64,000 nucleotides of DNA, taken from NCBI GenBank assembly GCA_019614645.1, contig JABWDB010000031.1, positions 558,001 to 622,000 on the forward strand. Direction: 5' to 3'. The notes beneath the pieces are model-generated. The model made no database searches and was not told the DNA's origin. It was given only the letters and a program-made list of their open reading frames with translations. Positions 1 through 21,510 of this stretch are shown in pieces; position 1 is the stretch's first letter; each line of letters begins with the position of its first letter. Made by a program: the position numbers and the translations under genes. The DNA is from Stratiolaelaps scimitus. Its lineage: Eukaryota; Arthropoda; Arachnida; Mesostigmata; Laelapidae.

Positions 1-80
1 ATATATATATATATATCGCCTCATTCAGCTATGATGATGTGTTTTTATTGATATGCCTTTTTCTTTTCATGGAATCCAAG

Positions 81-3000
81 AATCTGAAATCCTCAAAAGA
101 CCTCAGTTGTCATCAAAAAAGCGTCCACGTGCAGCTACTCCCAAGTCAATGGAGGATCTCAAGCCGAATAAGAAAGCGACTGGTATCGCTGGCGGTCAGA
201 ATCAGAAGAAAACAGCTCGTAGCGAAAAAGACGTTGTTCGCCAGGAACCAACTTTAGTTCGTCACCCAAAGAAAGGTAAGTTACCGCACTGTGGCACGTA
301 ACATCTAATATTACACAAATAGTGGTTTGTAATGATGAATTAGTTATTTGTATAAACGAATGATACGCAGATGTGCATTATGATAAAATTAGCATAGTTT
401 ATAATTTTCAATAACAAAAACTATATTCAAAATAAATGAGACGGATCTAAAACGAATATCTCTTTCGTTATCGGCACAACAACTTAGCGGAACGCTGTAC
501 GCTCATTTTGAGCTTCACAATCGTCTAATGTATATTGTGTCCTTTCGGGCGGTTCGTAAGCGATTCTCGCTTCCAATTTGCCATGAGTAGAACATATTTG
601 AGGTATGAAATTTGCTAGGCGTGTATTGGACAGAGTCAATCATACGTGCCGCCCTTATACCAATACACGCATAAGGATTAAATCGCTTTTACGTGCATCC
701 GTATGGTACAGCTGAGGGAAAAAGACGTCTTGGTAATCCCGGTCAGCGGATGATGAAACCTCAGATTGGACAATCGTTTCGTGCGGGGGTCCCGAATACT
801 GCCGCGACGGCACCGAAAGCCGTACAACCTCAATGTGGACCGCCCAAGCAGGACATACGGTCTGAGGTTTACAACGAGAGTCGAACGGTGCAGAGGCGAC
901 ACAAAAACGCGATTGCCCTTGAAACTTGCAATACTGAAGAGGCTGCAATTGACGAGGATGCCGATGCAACCGTCGAGGCAGCACAGGAGACCATGAATGA
1001 CTCTCAATGTGATTCGTCGCCCGATCAGGAGCTGATAGTATTTGAGGTTGATAAGGAAGTGCCAAAAATTCAAAAGAGACCCAAACAGGTGATCGCTTCT
1101 GAAACTTGCAGTGTAGAAGAGCCTTCTCCATCTGTGGAAAATCTTCCAGCTGCAGCAAAGAATGCTGCCCTACTACAAGCACGAGAAGGTGAGCGATCAC
1201 AGTATGTCATCTCTTATAATCATGGACTTGTCTTGTAGAACGTTAAGCTAACTGTTCACACAATATGCACAAGAATGCTTTGACTTATTTGCGATGAATA
1301 TATATTTATATATACAGTGGTGTGAATAAAGTTAACGCACCCCCTATATTTCAACAAATCGTTACAAAGAATACACATTTGAGGCATTTATTCTATGTCA
1401 GATTAATGTACATGTCAAATAACATACATACGATAAAGAACAGCGCATATGACATCGCATGCAATCTGCTACAGCAAAATGTATCATATTTCCGTGGTGA
1501 AAAATGATAGCGCACCCTCAGTTATCGAATGTTCTCGCTGAATTAATCCAGTTTGTGTTGAGCATTCAAGCAGTACTGTGGTCATGGGACGCGCTTCGAG
1601 TCTTACTGATGCAGAAAAAGCAGTTATTACCGCGCTCGCCGGAAGTCATCCCTTTTGTTAAACTAAAACCTTTCGTCGTCCAGCCCAGATTGATTCAAGC
1701 GATGCCGTGGTGCTCAATACACAAATTGTCCTGATACAAAAACTTTCACAGACTCACTCACGTGTCAATGACTGTGTTTCTGCTACTGCCAAAGATGAGT
1801 CCTATTCAGCATCAACTCGATCAACTGTCCGGCCGGCTGCTGAATGCACCACGCGATAGGATAGATGTTCTATAATATAGGGCAGCCGCTCTATTATCAA
1901 AACTAGCTTTTACTGAAGGTATCACAAAACACGATGTACGCTGTCTAAGCAGCTGCATCGTAAATAAAGTGATTTAATTTGATGCGAGAATGACCTCGTT
2001 TACGTTTACCCTCACATGGCTATCATTCGTGATATAATAATTGATTAACTCATTACGGGGCCTGCTTGTCTCACGGTGATCCATGTATAACACAAGCCGA
2101 TTAATCTAGTTGTCCTTACTTGCACTACACCATGTCGTGATTTCTTAGGTGTCGTAAGAGGTGTGATAAAAAGGCCAGCGAATCCAGTACCACGAGGCAA
2201 AAAGCCTCAATTTGTTCCTCCCATCAGACAAACTCCTGTTGGAATCAGCGGTGATCCAAAACAGTCTCCCAAGGGGCCAGTGCAGACTCAACGTAAGCAA
2301 CCAGCAGTACTTTCTGAGAATCGTGCCCCGAAGGTGTCGCCTCGGCCCGAGCCTGATCTCCTTGTTCGACAGTCGGTGCCGCCTGCGCAACCTAAAGAAG
2401 GTATACTCTTATGGGAATCCTATGAATCCTCTTTGAGTTTGTTATGAGTACACCTTTTTTGGTCTCGTCAAGTGAAATTGATTACTTTTTTTGCTGGTTT
2501 TGAAAACTTGAACGTCAAGATCAAAAACGCCCTGTAAATGGGTAAGGATCAATTTGAATCTATTATATTTCGAATAAGCAATGCAGTATTTAGCATTATT
2601 GCGATATTAATTCAATACAAAACTAACGTACACAGGCATTCTATTACGGCATGCTTTGGAAAACACGTAAGTCGTGACAGTGTCTACAAAGTTACGGTAT
2701 GGACAGAGTGGACAATCGGAACACTTGAAGTGAACTCCAAGCGTCGTGAGACTTAAACATAATACGCAACATAGGTCCGCACGTTTCACTGTAGTTCTGC
2801 ATGCTGGAAACTAACTGGTTCATGAAATCACAAATGGGTGGCCACATTACCCTTGAGACACTTTTCGCTGTCGAATGAATCCCTGTGAGCGGTGTTCTTA
2901 CGATTGCAAGATCGATGTTCTCACACCGACAGCCTCGCATAGGTAATATTTCGGGCCAGATTCCTGCTAAACTCAACAGTGCACCAATCATTAGATTAGG

Positions 3001-4092
3001 CCCTGCGCCTAACTGACACCGTAGCTGGCGGTGGTGAAAGTTGTTGTTATTCCTAAAATTATCCAATTTCCAGTGTCTCAGCGTTCTCATCAAAATCGCC
3101 GACGAAGCCCATCGCCGTATACAGTTGACTGGCTGGAGGCCACTTATGAATCGAAGTGCGCCAATCTGACGACGGACTCCGATTGTGACTCCGGTAAGCC
3201 GGTCGGCGCTATCTCGGTTTTCTGAACACATAATCATAACGGTCAGCTCCCGTTTGCGACTATAATACGTCCGAATGCGTCCAACACGATAGCGACTCGA
3301 TGGAAAATTTGACTAATTAAAAACACATTTTCTTTCTTCAACCACAGTGATGAAAAAGCGCCCTCATACTTTTCAGGGTGTCTCTGCCTCCGCTGATCTC
3401 AAGCCAAAATATATGCAACTACGTATTATTGTATTATACCCATAGAACGCCGCGAGGATATTCGCCAGCATTGATACTCCCCTCTCTCTCTCTCTGTCTC
3501 TCTCTAAATCCACTGATTAGATACGCTAGGCACGATCACACAACTGTGTGTTCTTTATTAAGGATAAATATTCGGGGCTGACTCGAAGCCAACATTTGAC
3601 GTCCGCGTCACCGGGCTCGACTTCATGAAGGGTGCGACTCGTTCGGATATCTCTCTGCCACTGAGACATATTCAAATATTGTACGTGTAATGTTTGTGTG
3701 TAGATAGAATGCTAACGTTAGTTGTCATATCACTTGTTCCCGTTGAATGTATACGAGTAGAACTCCTTCAACTGTATGCCTGATTATTTTTTGGTAATTA
3801 ACACTCATTCGTTTCAAGGCATAGCGGATTCACTCGGACGGAGTGAGGAATACAGTCCCGGCACACACTCAAAATCAGCCGGTGCATCTGGGAACAAGCA
3901 GTTCGCTAATAGATACGCTGAAGGGAATGCTGATCAGAACAATGCGGCGACCTTGATGGCCCGTTCCACTTCCATACGTTCGAAGCAAGCGTTTTCGCTG
4001 CCTGCGCGGAAGCCATACAAACCTTCGTCGCAGGAAGGTAATACAAAGGAATTACCCAAATCCCAAATTTAGTGAATCAATCAGTCGGACGA

Positions 4093-4131
<39 letters not shown>

Positions 4132-4403
4132 AGTATGCTAAATGAACCAAATTATTGAAGTCAACCGGATCGACAGTTATCCGTGTGACTACTTTACTCC
4201 CAACGATATGTCTTCACTCTCGTCGCGGTAAAGCTGCTTGGTATTTTTCACTTTCTTCAGGTTTGGGATCGCAGCCTCTCGGCTCCCAGGGTTCATCTCA
4301 GCCTACCTCGTTCGGTCATCAGCCAAGCAGCCAGAGCTCCCTGGCGTCGTCTCAGGAAGGCCAGGATAATTACGGGCGTTCCGCAGGTTCTCAAGACTGG
4401 TGA
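81..4403 (+). CDS. 3' part of an unrecognised basic, low-complexity protein (seven exons, 5' end outside window)
   Basis: Seven plus-strand exons can be joined in one frame: 81-275, 712-1188, 2149-2400, 3074-3193, 3348-3422, 3819-4037 and 4261-4403, ending in TGA. Each internal exon starts after AG and ends before GT, and every junction is phase 1, which strongly supports the chain; exon 3348-3422 is weakest because its donor (GTATTA) is poor. The roughly 490 residues are rich in Lys, Arg, Pro, Ser and Gln, with no membrane segment, no signal peptide in view and no catalytic motif. Exon 2 holds an imperfect internal repeat (ALETCNTEEA and ASETCSVEEP, about 60 residues apart). The C-terminus is Ser/Gln/Gly-rich and ends NYGRSAGSQDW. 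I do not recognise the family. It could be a disordered cytoskeletal, nuclear or scaffold protein; the upstream exons would decide. Confidence 0.6.
1319..1860 (+). mobile_element. Degenerate Tc1/mariner-like DNA transposon fragment in an intron
   Basis: A TATA flank is followed by CAGTGGTGTGAATAAAG and, ten bases on, CGCACCCC, which has the look of a Tc1-like terminal inverted repeat. At 1584 an ATG opens MGRASSLTDAEKAVITALAG, like the N-terminal helix of Tc1 transposases, and stops after 25 codons. The later frames are broken. I found no matching inverted repeat downstream, so the right end is lost or diverged and the limit near 1860 is approximate. It lies in the intron between exons 2 and 3 of the first gene. 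Confidence 0.5.
3481..3512. repeat. (CT)n microsatellite
   Basis: A run of CT dinucleotides with one TG interruption, in the intron after 3422 and just upstream of a SINE-like fragment. No other function is visible. Confidence 0.7.
3543..3640 (-). mobile_element. SINE-like fragment, family B, 3' part
   Basis: Read on the minus strand, it shares the core AAATGTTGGCT, then TCAGCC, then GAATATTTAT and an AATAAA-like tail with the copy at 62443-62640 and, more weakly, with 29290-29345. The tRNA-like head is not clear here, so this is probably a 5'-truncated copy. It lies in the intron between the fifth and sixth exons of the first gene. Confidence 0.4.
4095..4129. repeat. (TA)n microsatellite
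   Basis: A perfect TA run in the last intron of the first gene, 130 bases before the terminal exon. Confidence 0.9.
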
Positions 4404-5154
4404 AGGGATCGTCGCATCCGCTTATACGCCATTGACGAGGGGGTTTCTAAAGGGGTGGGGGCTGGCAACAGCTCCACGACAGATTTTGAGGTTCGGGAGC
4501 TGATCCGACCTGCCAATAATCAGTGGCATATGAAATTCGGATCAACGACCACGTCGTCATTGGGAACAACCTATGATCCACACAATACTGAACGACGAAT
4601 AGCAAATGTCTGCTTTTCCTAGCCTTCTGGCCATAGCGGAAGAAAAAGTTTGTGTTTGTCGTGGTGCGCTATTCAAACGCGTTTCTCTCCGTGAACCTTT
4701 TTTTTCGGGTCGGCGAAACGATACTGCCGTAATTACGTTGCCAGCTACTAATTAAGTTTGATAGAGATTGACTAGCCTGATTTGGGGAGTGTTATTCGAA
4801 TCGCGGACATCGCGATGTCGTTGAGAGTTGACGGTATCAATCGTTGTGTGGTTGCTTAGGTATCGTCAAGTTTAGAGTTGTTGCAGCTGAGAATACTGCT
4901 TCAATTCAGCTAACCTATAGGGTTAGCTATTAATTAATATATTATTATTAGCTAATTAATATATTTGCATTTCTCGATCTCTACGTGTCGTCGTGTTTGT
5001 GTTGGTTAGATGTGCTGATACAATGTGGTGTTGTTCGCTGATTTTGCTGTGGAACTAATGTGGAGAATAGTAACGAATAGAGCGGCAACGATTCGATTCG
5101 GCAAGAGGCACACTTCGAAAATGCTAACAACATCGGAGAATCCTGTCGATAATT

Positions 5155-5160
5155 AATAAA
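5155..5160 (+). terminator. Candidate poly(A) signal of the first gene
   Basis: AATAAA about 750 bases after the TGA at 4403, in AT-rich sequence. It is the first canonical hexamer I see downstream of that stop codon. The cleavage site cannot be seen. Confidence 0.35.
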
Positions 5161-6500
5161 TATAAGGAAAATGAGTGAATGATTATAGGTGTCCCTTCTT
5201 TGAGTTTTGGTCGAGGCACAGAGAACACGGAAGGGTGGAGGCTCAGGAGAGGGCTCAGGGGCGGTTCTGCTAAACTCGACGCTTTCATCCAGTGGCTGAA
5301 AGAATAACTGCATAATAGCTCAGATTGAACAGTCGATGTAATGCGCTAAGCGTTCCGAGCCATCTGGGTGAAGGGTGCGTGGCAGGCGGGTTTAGTGGGT
5401 TTGAGAGTCCCACACGAGCACTGTTTTAAGATAGACCGCTCAGTGCGCATGTGCATCAGGCATTCCCGTAATCCCTCCCGCCAAAAAATAGCGTAGTCTC
5501 TTCTTGTTTCGACGAGTGTCGAAAGAGTAACGAAAAATATTGATTGACATGGCTCAGCGTTAAGTGTAAAGTTGTATGGCGAGCATTATGTAGTGTGGAA
5601 TAACACACATGGGAAATATATCTATTAAACTTTATAAGGGGTTGGCCAAAAGCTATAATGCGCTCGGGCTATGTCTTCAATTGAAGTTATATGCACGGAT
5701 ACTTGACACAGAGATTCTTGATCAAGTCAAAATGTATCGCGCAGAGTCAATCTGTCGAGATGGCACACTAGCGCATGAACAGAATGAGTATCTATGTTGA
5801 TCACAGGTTAAACGCCTAAATGTAAACAGCTTTCGAATTCCATTGCGAGGTTCATTGAATCTTGCTGGATTTCTACTGCAGTGTTTCATTGACACCAATG
5901 TTGCCAATAATCTTGCTTCTCCTAATTCGTAATTTAAATTATGATTTTTCTGATGTCAAACACACACACACACACATACACTCACCAACAAACAACTAGC
6001 TAACCTGCTAAAGAGCCAGAGTATGAGATTCTCAGTTCTAACAGTACAAGGACAATACGCCTAAAGCGTAAAATTAATTTTGTGGCCTTGCACATCATGA
6101 CGCTGGCCGTTTTAAGGGAATTATCGTCCAACCTCACGCATGCTACTAGAACTAACTAACTTCTAAATCACACGTACTAGAAAACGACAGCAACTCACCT
6201 ATTCTTTCGTTAAACCCATCCCTCTTAATCCAACCATATGTACAAAGAAATTAATGTTGCTAAATAGGCACCTCTTTATATCTCGATTTACTCACATTAA
6301 AATCTCCACAGTTCTATGCACATATAGTGCAGCCGATTTCATCATACGTTCGGCTGAGAATACAGTCTATCGATCTGTTTCCCTATTGCTTTATTTATTT
6401 AGTTATTTATTTATTTAATTATTTTACTCTTTATAGTTCTGCGTTCAGCTCAAATCGCTTTGATTGAGTCTGCAAATTCAAATGTTCCCGCGCGTTCTGC
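5161..6500. other. Intergenic region before UBA5, no gene seen
   Basis: Only short unsupported reading frames. It contains a short CA repeat near 5960 and AT-rich sequence with short TTTA repeats around 6390-6425. The proximal promoter and 5' UTR of UBA5 probably lie in 6450-6766; I see no clear TATA box. Confidence 0.5.
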
Positions 6501-6766
6501 ACACCCTGTCTGCAACGTGTTCAGCCTATCCCGCTGGCGCACGGTGAACACCAGCAGCGGCTCGTTTCACAACTGACAGCTGTTTGCTCCAAAGAGAGCT
6601 TCTTGACGGTCCAGCAGCCGCGTTCGAATCTGCTTAGCTGCCAAGACTAGCTGTCGTATTGACGCGAACAGAGTGGTTGGAGTTCCTCAATATCTCATAG
6701 GATACTCGTTCATTCACACACACAGACACCGTGAGCTTGCTTCGTTGTTGTGCTCCATCCGGCAAA

Positions 6767-12977
<6,211 letters not shown>

Positions 12978-13086
12978 TGAGATTGAGTGAAAATTAATCA
13001 GCACTCAATTTATTCGTTTGTTTCGACAAAAAAAAAACAATATTTTATTGCGCTACTACGTTTAATAAGAAAACGAATTTGAAATG

Positions 13087-13092
13087 AATAAA
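13087..13092 (+). terminator. Candidate poly(A) signal of UBA5
   Basis: AATAAA 110 bases after the UBA5 stop codon, followed by a short A run. This is the nearest canonical hexamer, and the implied short 3' UTR is reasonable. Confidence 0.55.
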
Positions 13093-14072
13093 AAAAGATG
13101 ACAATAATTCTCATGGTCTGCGACGAATTATAACGACAATGACTTTTTTTTGGGTGCGTTTCCACTTGTACATATACACTGTTGTACAAATTCAACGCCG
13201 AACGGTCGAAGAAACCTCGGCGGTCACCGTGTATTGAAGGTATCCATCACGATAGGAGACGGATTTTGTTTCCTTTGTTTCAAACTCACTGTGCACTTCT
13301 GATGAAGTTGTATCTGTGAGGTGAAATTACTAATCTAGATATTTAATAATGAACTATACGTGTAAATACGCTGTAATAGTATGTCGATCCACGTATCATG
13401 CCATCCCTGCATGAATTGCACGTCCGCCTTTCTATTATGCGGTGGAATGAAATTGGAGGAAAAACGATTTTCAAAATCCTATATATTATTATTCGCATGT
13501 ATTGGGAAACTGAATAAGTAGAAGTATTGCTTTCTCATAGTAGTTGCGTTCTCAGCCGTCTGAGATGACTACTGCAGCTGCCCAATTAGCTAACGACAGT
13601 ATATGTGTCATGGATAGGTACACAGTGTGTATCATCGCCATAAAAGTCATGTTATAGTAACCTCATAATTATCTCTGTATATATATATATATATATATAT
13701 ATAATTATACGATTCGCTATAAATGAATAAACTCTTATTGTATAGCAGTAAAATATTCATATATGAGACAATATAAGTTGCTTGAAAAATCAAACAATTA
13801 ATACTGTTCACCCTTTTTCCTACCTCGTTATTGCTTCCGTTATAATCTGTAAAAAATGCTCAACAACAATTGAACAACAGTAACAACAACAGCAAATTTG
13901 TTATTAATATTATTAATCATCGTTATTATTATTGGTGCTGTACTTGTAGGCGATGCTGTTCTATCGTCTTGTGTCCCCAAGTAGAGGTCTTCTTAAAAAC
14001 CGTGCAAAATATTAGAAAAATATATTACAAAAAAAGGCTCTGCATTGTTATTGTTCCTTGTTTGCTAATAGG

Positions 14073-14184
<112 letters not shown>

Positions 14185-14800
14185 TAAGCGATTTATGGAA
14201 CGGTTTCGAGGAAAGTCAATACGCGTTGACTCAAATAGTAGAGAATACTGTGGCCATCCTTACCAGTTAGGGGGCTATTTTGGGCGTTATCCATATGACG
14301 GTCGAATGATCGTCGATCGAAAAGCAAAGCAGATATAGAAATTTTTTGGTGAGCATTGTGCACCTAATGCTCGACCATGGCTATGTTTTAAGATCAGCCG
14401 AAACTGGTCAGTTGACCGTGGAGCAAAGTCATAACCTCAGCTGGCACCCAGCTCAAAGCTACGTTGTTCAAACCCCTGACAATTTACAGAGGTCAGGCCA
14501 GCAACTCCATTCAGACGAAACAAACTTATAAAATACTTCACTCAAGCAGAACAAAATACTGTAGTCAACCAAACATATCATATACTCCTTTACACTTGAC
14601 GTAGTCTCTTTAGAAATATGTAAATACACTATAATTTTAACTTACTATTCACTTTCCATCAAATTCTCGTTATAAAAACGTATGCATCTACATCTGGAGC
14701 ACTGCCTAATACGATCGATAACAACTTCAACCTACACACTCATATTTCACTATCTATTCTTTACATAACCCTATAAAAATTACATACTACTATTAAAACG

Positions 14801-14801
<1 letters not shown>

Positions 14802-14858
<57 letters not shown>
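14802..14858. repeat. (TA)n microsatellite downstream of TMEM41A
   Basis: Uninterrupted TA run 160 bases beyond the TMEM41A stop codon, probably at or near its 3' end. No canonical poly(A) hexamer was found for that gene on the minus strand nearby. Confidence 0.95.
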
Positions 14859-14864
<6 letters not shown>

Positions 14865-15014
14865 CTGAAATTCCTGCATAGTGTTTTCCGGTCCCGCCTC
14901 TCAGCAATCATTGGCTTGCCCCCCGAAACCGAGATACGGCGAGCAGATATGTCAAGCAAATGGGTAGTGCTGTTTCCTCTGTTGTTGTATAGCGGAATGT
15001 GTGAGTGTGTAATC

Positions 15015-17898
<2,884 letters not shown>

Positions 17899-18377
17899 TC
17901 TGCGCCTCCTTTTCTTGGTGAGTTATTGCCGAGCAATACGAGGAAGATGATGAGGAATTATCTTCTTTTCACTGCCAGCCAGAATAGATCACATCACATG
18001 CATCGCACACCTTTCGGAGATCTTCCGGAACATAAGCTTTCAGCATGTGGATTTCAGCAACGTTATTTGCTATATAACGCTTTTAACTGGAGTACGGCGT
18101 TGTCCGAAAGACGTGATACGTCGCGGTGGGACACGTTCACACAGAAATGCGCACAGTTGCATCGAAAGTCGAACCGATTAAAAAATATACCCAACAGAGC
18201 AGCTACAGTGCGCGACCGCTGTTGGAGTTGTATGGTGCGTAAGTCATGGGTTATTTAGGAAATTCATCCGTTTGACCACCGGCGAATTGGCCCTCTGTCA
18301 CTCGCCAGCTCGTCATGTTGACCTATAGCTAGATACGGGCTAAACCAAAACAAGTAGACGGAACTGGCTACATCGGG
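17899..18377. other. Probable 5' region of TMEM41A; possible divergent promoter
   Basis: Sequence between the TMEM41A start codon (minus) and a weak plus-strand candidate start at 18378. It has no long frame of interest. If the 18378 exon is real, this is a bidirectional promoter of about 480 bases. Confidence 0.3.
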
Positions 18378-18504
18378 ATGAGTTCCGCGAACGTGAAGGG
18401 CTATTTTGCTTCGACGGTGCTGTGTAGTCTGTGGATTATGGCTACGTTCGGATTCGGCCCGTTCAGCTGTTATTGGCTAATGGGTGTCGCCATTTTGGTC
18501 ACAG
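18378..18504 (+). CDS. Candidate small membrane-protein first exon
   Basis: An ATG opens a hydrophobic frame of about 42 residues (MSSANVKGYFASTVLCSLWI, then ATFGFGPFSCYWLMGVAILV) that could form two membrane segments, ending at a good donor, ACAG then GTGAGG. Unspliced, it runs only to a stop after about 59 residues. I do not recognise the protein and found no matching second exon. It sits divergently from TMEM41A. It may be a chance frame. Confidence 0.25.
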
Positions 18505-18839
18505 GTGAGGGGTTTGCTGTATGGTTCGCAATCGACATAGCACATGCAGTCAGCTGACTGAGAGGCGCTCCTTAATATCATCATCGGATATTCTGCGGCT
18601 TTTTTTACGCCCAAGAATATTCATGCCGCGGGGTTCCAGAGAGCGTATTAATTGCTTAATTCCAAATTATGGTAGAAACTAACAACGAGATGTCTATATT
18701 TTCGCGCATGTCCGCATGATTAAGCGTTACGCCGCGTTGTTTAAACAGTGTCGTTAGCTTACCGACATCACCCCTCGAGCGCGATTAATGTGTTTGTCGT
18801 CCACGCCAACCTCTAATGGCTCTCTCTTTCTTTGAAGTT

Positions 18840-20901
18840 GTTTAATTTTGTTTAATCGTTCTTTGAATATTGGCGCGCATCGGCGCACGGCAGTGTCGAT
18901 CAGCAGCTGACAGAACCCGCGAGTTTGGGATCAACTTAGAATTCGTCGTCCGCATTGGGCCTTCCCTTGGAACTTCGCTCTCTTTCAGTTTACCTTTCCT
19001 CGCGTTCCCCGCCGCTCTATTTGGCACCGCGTCTGGTAACGGCTGGAAAACAAACTACTCCCAAGAAATGACATGAATGTGCGAATCCAGAACGCCCAGC
19101 GATATTGCCAACATCGTCATCGTCATCATCACGAAAGCGACGGCTAACAGCCGAGGGAAAGGGCCTCACAGGTGCAGCCACCAGAATATCAATCGCAGTT
19201 GTTGATATTCTCGCCGTTGTTATTGTTGTATCCGTTGTTGTTTTTGTTGTTGTTGAGGCGGCTGCTATTGCTGCCGCTAATAGCATCGCAGTTCCGCCCT
19301 CCTGGAGGCGTGCGCTTGTGACCTGGCGGGAACGGAGAGCTTGCAGGTTGCTAGCATTCGCTACGAGCTCTACCACTGATTAACTCTCGCTCTCTCTCTC
19401 TCTGTTACGCTTTGTTTGTATGTCCCGACACCTGTTCGCGAGCGAGCGAGATAGTTTCTTGTAGTTGATGGACAACGCGAAATGCGCGCAGCGTCGCCCT
19501 GAGAGAAGGACAGAATGAGCGACGTGCAGACAGACAAACAGGCCCCGACGACGACGATGATCACTAACAACAAGCAGCAGTAGCCCGGTTGGTCGGTCAG
19601 CCGGCCGGCCAGTGTCGATTTGTATTATGGCTGTTGCAGCTTGTGGAGTTAAGTTAGTTCGTTTGTTTTATGAGGTAATGATGCCTCCCCCTGTGGTCAC
19701 TGTCATAAAATACTGAATAAGAGAGGGAGAGAGAGAGACAGTGAGTGAGTTAGTGAGAGATAGATCAGCCGAGATAAAGCCACAAAGACATCGAGTGAGC
19801 CGGCAGGAGCGACTGCCGTTGCCGCCGTCAGATGCAGCCTGTTCCGTCTGCGATTACTGCAGCTGGTGCGTTCGCTGCCACAGCCGCAGCACTGTTGCAC
19901 ATGATGCTGTCGGACGATGTTGCTGATATTGTGTGTTGTTATTGATTTCGCCGCTGCCGCCGCCGCAGCCGCTGCTGTCGCGGTTGGCTGCTACAAGTAA
20001 CAGCGCGCACGACGTCGTTCGAGTTTGTGGCGTACGGCAGCGTTGTTGTCGTGACGGTAAAATCGTAGCTGCGTGCCGGGACACCGGCCGCCCTCGAAGA
20101 GGCCGTCAAAGACGATGTCAACGATGAGTCGTAGTACTGTGTAGTTCAGTTCGTCTTCTGCTAGAGGTGGCGGGCTGGCTGGCTGGTTGGCTTCGACTGA
20201 TCTGGCGGCACTGGCCACTGGTAGAGTTCACAGAGAGCGGCTGCGAGTGAAAAGAGAGAGAGAAAGAGCAGCTCTCGCGTCGCGCTTTCGCTGGGAGAGA
20301 AAGTTGTTCAGAAACTTGTTGTTGTCATCGTTGACAGTCAACGTAGTAGCTCATTAAAGTAGTAGTAGCAGCAACAGCAGCAGCACATAACCGAAGTGGT
20401 CTGCTGAGCCCAATCGGTCAGCCGCTCGTTAGTAATCTGCCTCCGCGTATTCACAGGAAGAGCAGCAACAAGAAGAAGAAGAAGAAGCACATGACGAGCA
20501 AAAAGTCAAGCGAGTTTCGAGAGAAACTCGAACAGTGATATTGGTATATCTGTCTAGGGGCAGCGATATCTGCATAGCTCTGTGTTCGTTTACGCTAACG
20601 TTACGTCGAATCATTACGCAGCAGCACAGTGGTGGGAGAAGTGGTGCGCGTCGATATCATCATTGACATCAGCACCTTCAGGCGAAACACAGCAGCGTCC
20701 GGCGACGCACCAGTAGCACGGGGCAGCCGCGGATCATCGGCATCATCTCTGCAATCGTTGATCTTCTCTTTATTTTTCTGGACGACGAAGTGACAACATC
20801 AACAGAAGTAGCAGCAGCGACGAAGAAGAGAAAGAAGTTGTTGTAAAAAAAAACAGTCAATCCGACCAAAAGTTACGGAGTGTGGCCAATCGTCGTATTT
20901 T
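18840..20901 (+). promoter_or_regulatory. GC-rich promoter / 5' UTR block
   Basis: About 2 kb of CpG- and CAG/CAA/GTT-rich sequence unlike its AT-rich surroundings, with (CT)n runs, GAGAGA runs and many stop-broken frames. It ends at a good donor, TTTTTG then GTAAGT, at 20901/20902. The look is that of a long non-coding first exon plus promoter. It may belong to a gene starting with the exon at 21511, or one further right. Confidence 0.35.
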
Positions 20902-21066
20902 TGGTAAGTTTCTAGCTCTTAAACGATTGACATAGGTACGGTACACGAATGATGCCGGTGTGAAACTGTGGTGACTTGGTGAAACTTCGCTGCGGTGGCG
21001 TTTCTCGCGGATAGGACAAATCTGAGCAGGTCGTACGAACAGGTAGACACTGCTATGTTCTCTGTC

Positions 21067-21067
<1 letters not shown>

Positions 21068-21103
<36 letters not shown>

Positions 21104-21150
21104 TCATATATATTTATATGTGTATATGTATATATATATATATATTTATA
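21068..21150. repeat. Interrupted (TA)n microsatellite
   Basis: TA units interrupted by C, TT and TG variants, between the GC-rich block and the candidate exon at 21511. It gives the Tyr-Ile run in a frame that reads through. Confidence 0.9.
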
Positions 21151-21510
21151 AACTACAAAAAGAGTGCACAGCTGAATAAGCGGTCACACTGTAACGGTGA
21201 GAGAGTATGTTGGGAAGTTCGTGGTTTATTGTTTGCCTTTCGACGATGTGGTTCTCGGCGTTGTGTGACGCATTCGAAGAGGCGTTGGGGTCAGGCGGTG
21301 AACAACGATGAGAAACAGAAAAAAAGAAACAAAAGCAGAGGAAGCGAATCGATTTCGGGTGGACGCCAGCGTGCGCGTGAAACGTTGAAGCCGCCGCCTG
21401 AATATGGCGAGGTGACTATCGGACAAGGACCGTTGAAAGCAAGGACCGTGCAGGACACTGACGAATCGCACTGGCAACAGTCGACAGACAGTACCCACAC
21501 ACTGTTCAAA

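Noticed and set aside
655..1200. 181-codon minus-strand frame opposite exon 2 of the first gene
   Set aside because: Antisense shadow. The plus-strand exon is supported by splice sites and phase on both sides.
20995..21510. Upstream part of a 220-codon plus frame
   Set aside because: Reads through a TA microsatellite and lacks protein-like composition; only the ATG at 21511 onward looks like a possible exon.
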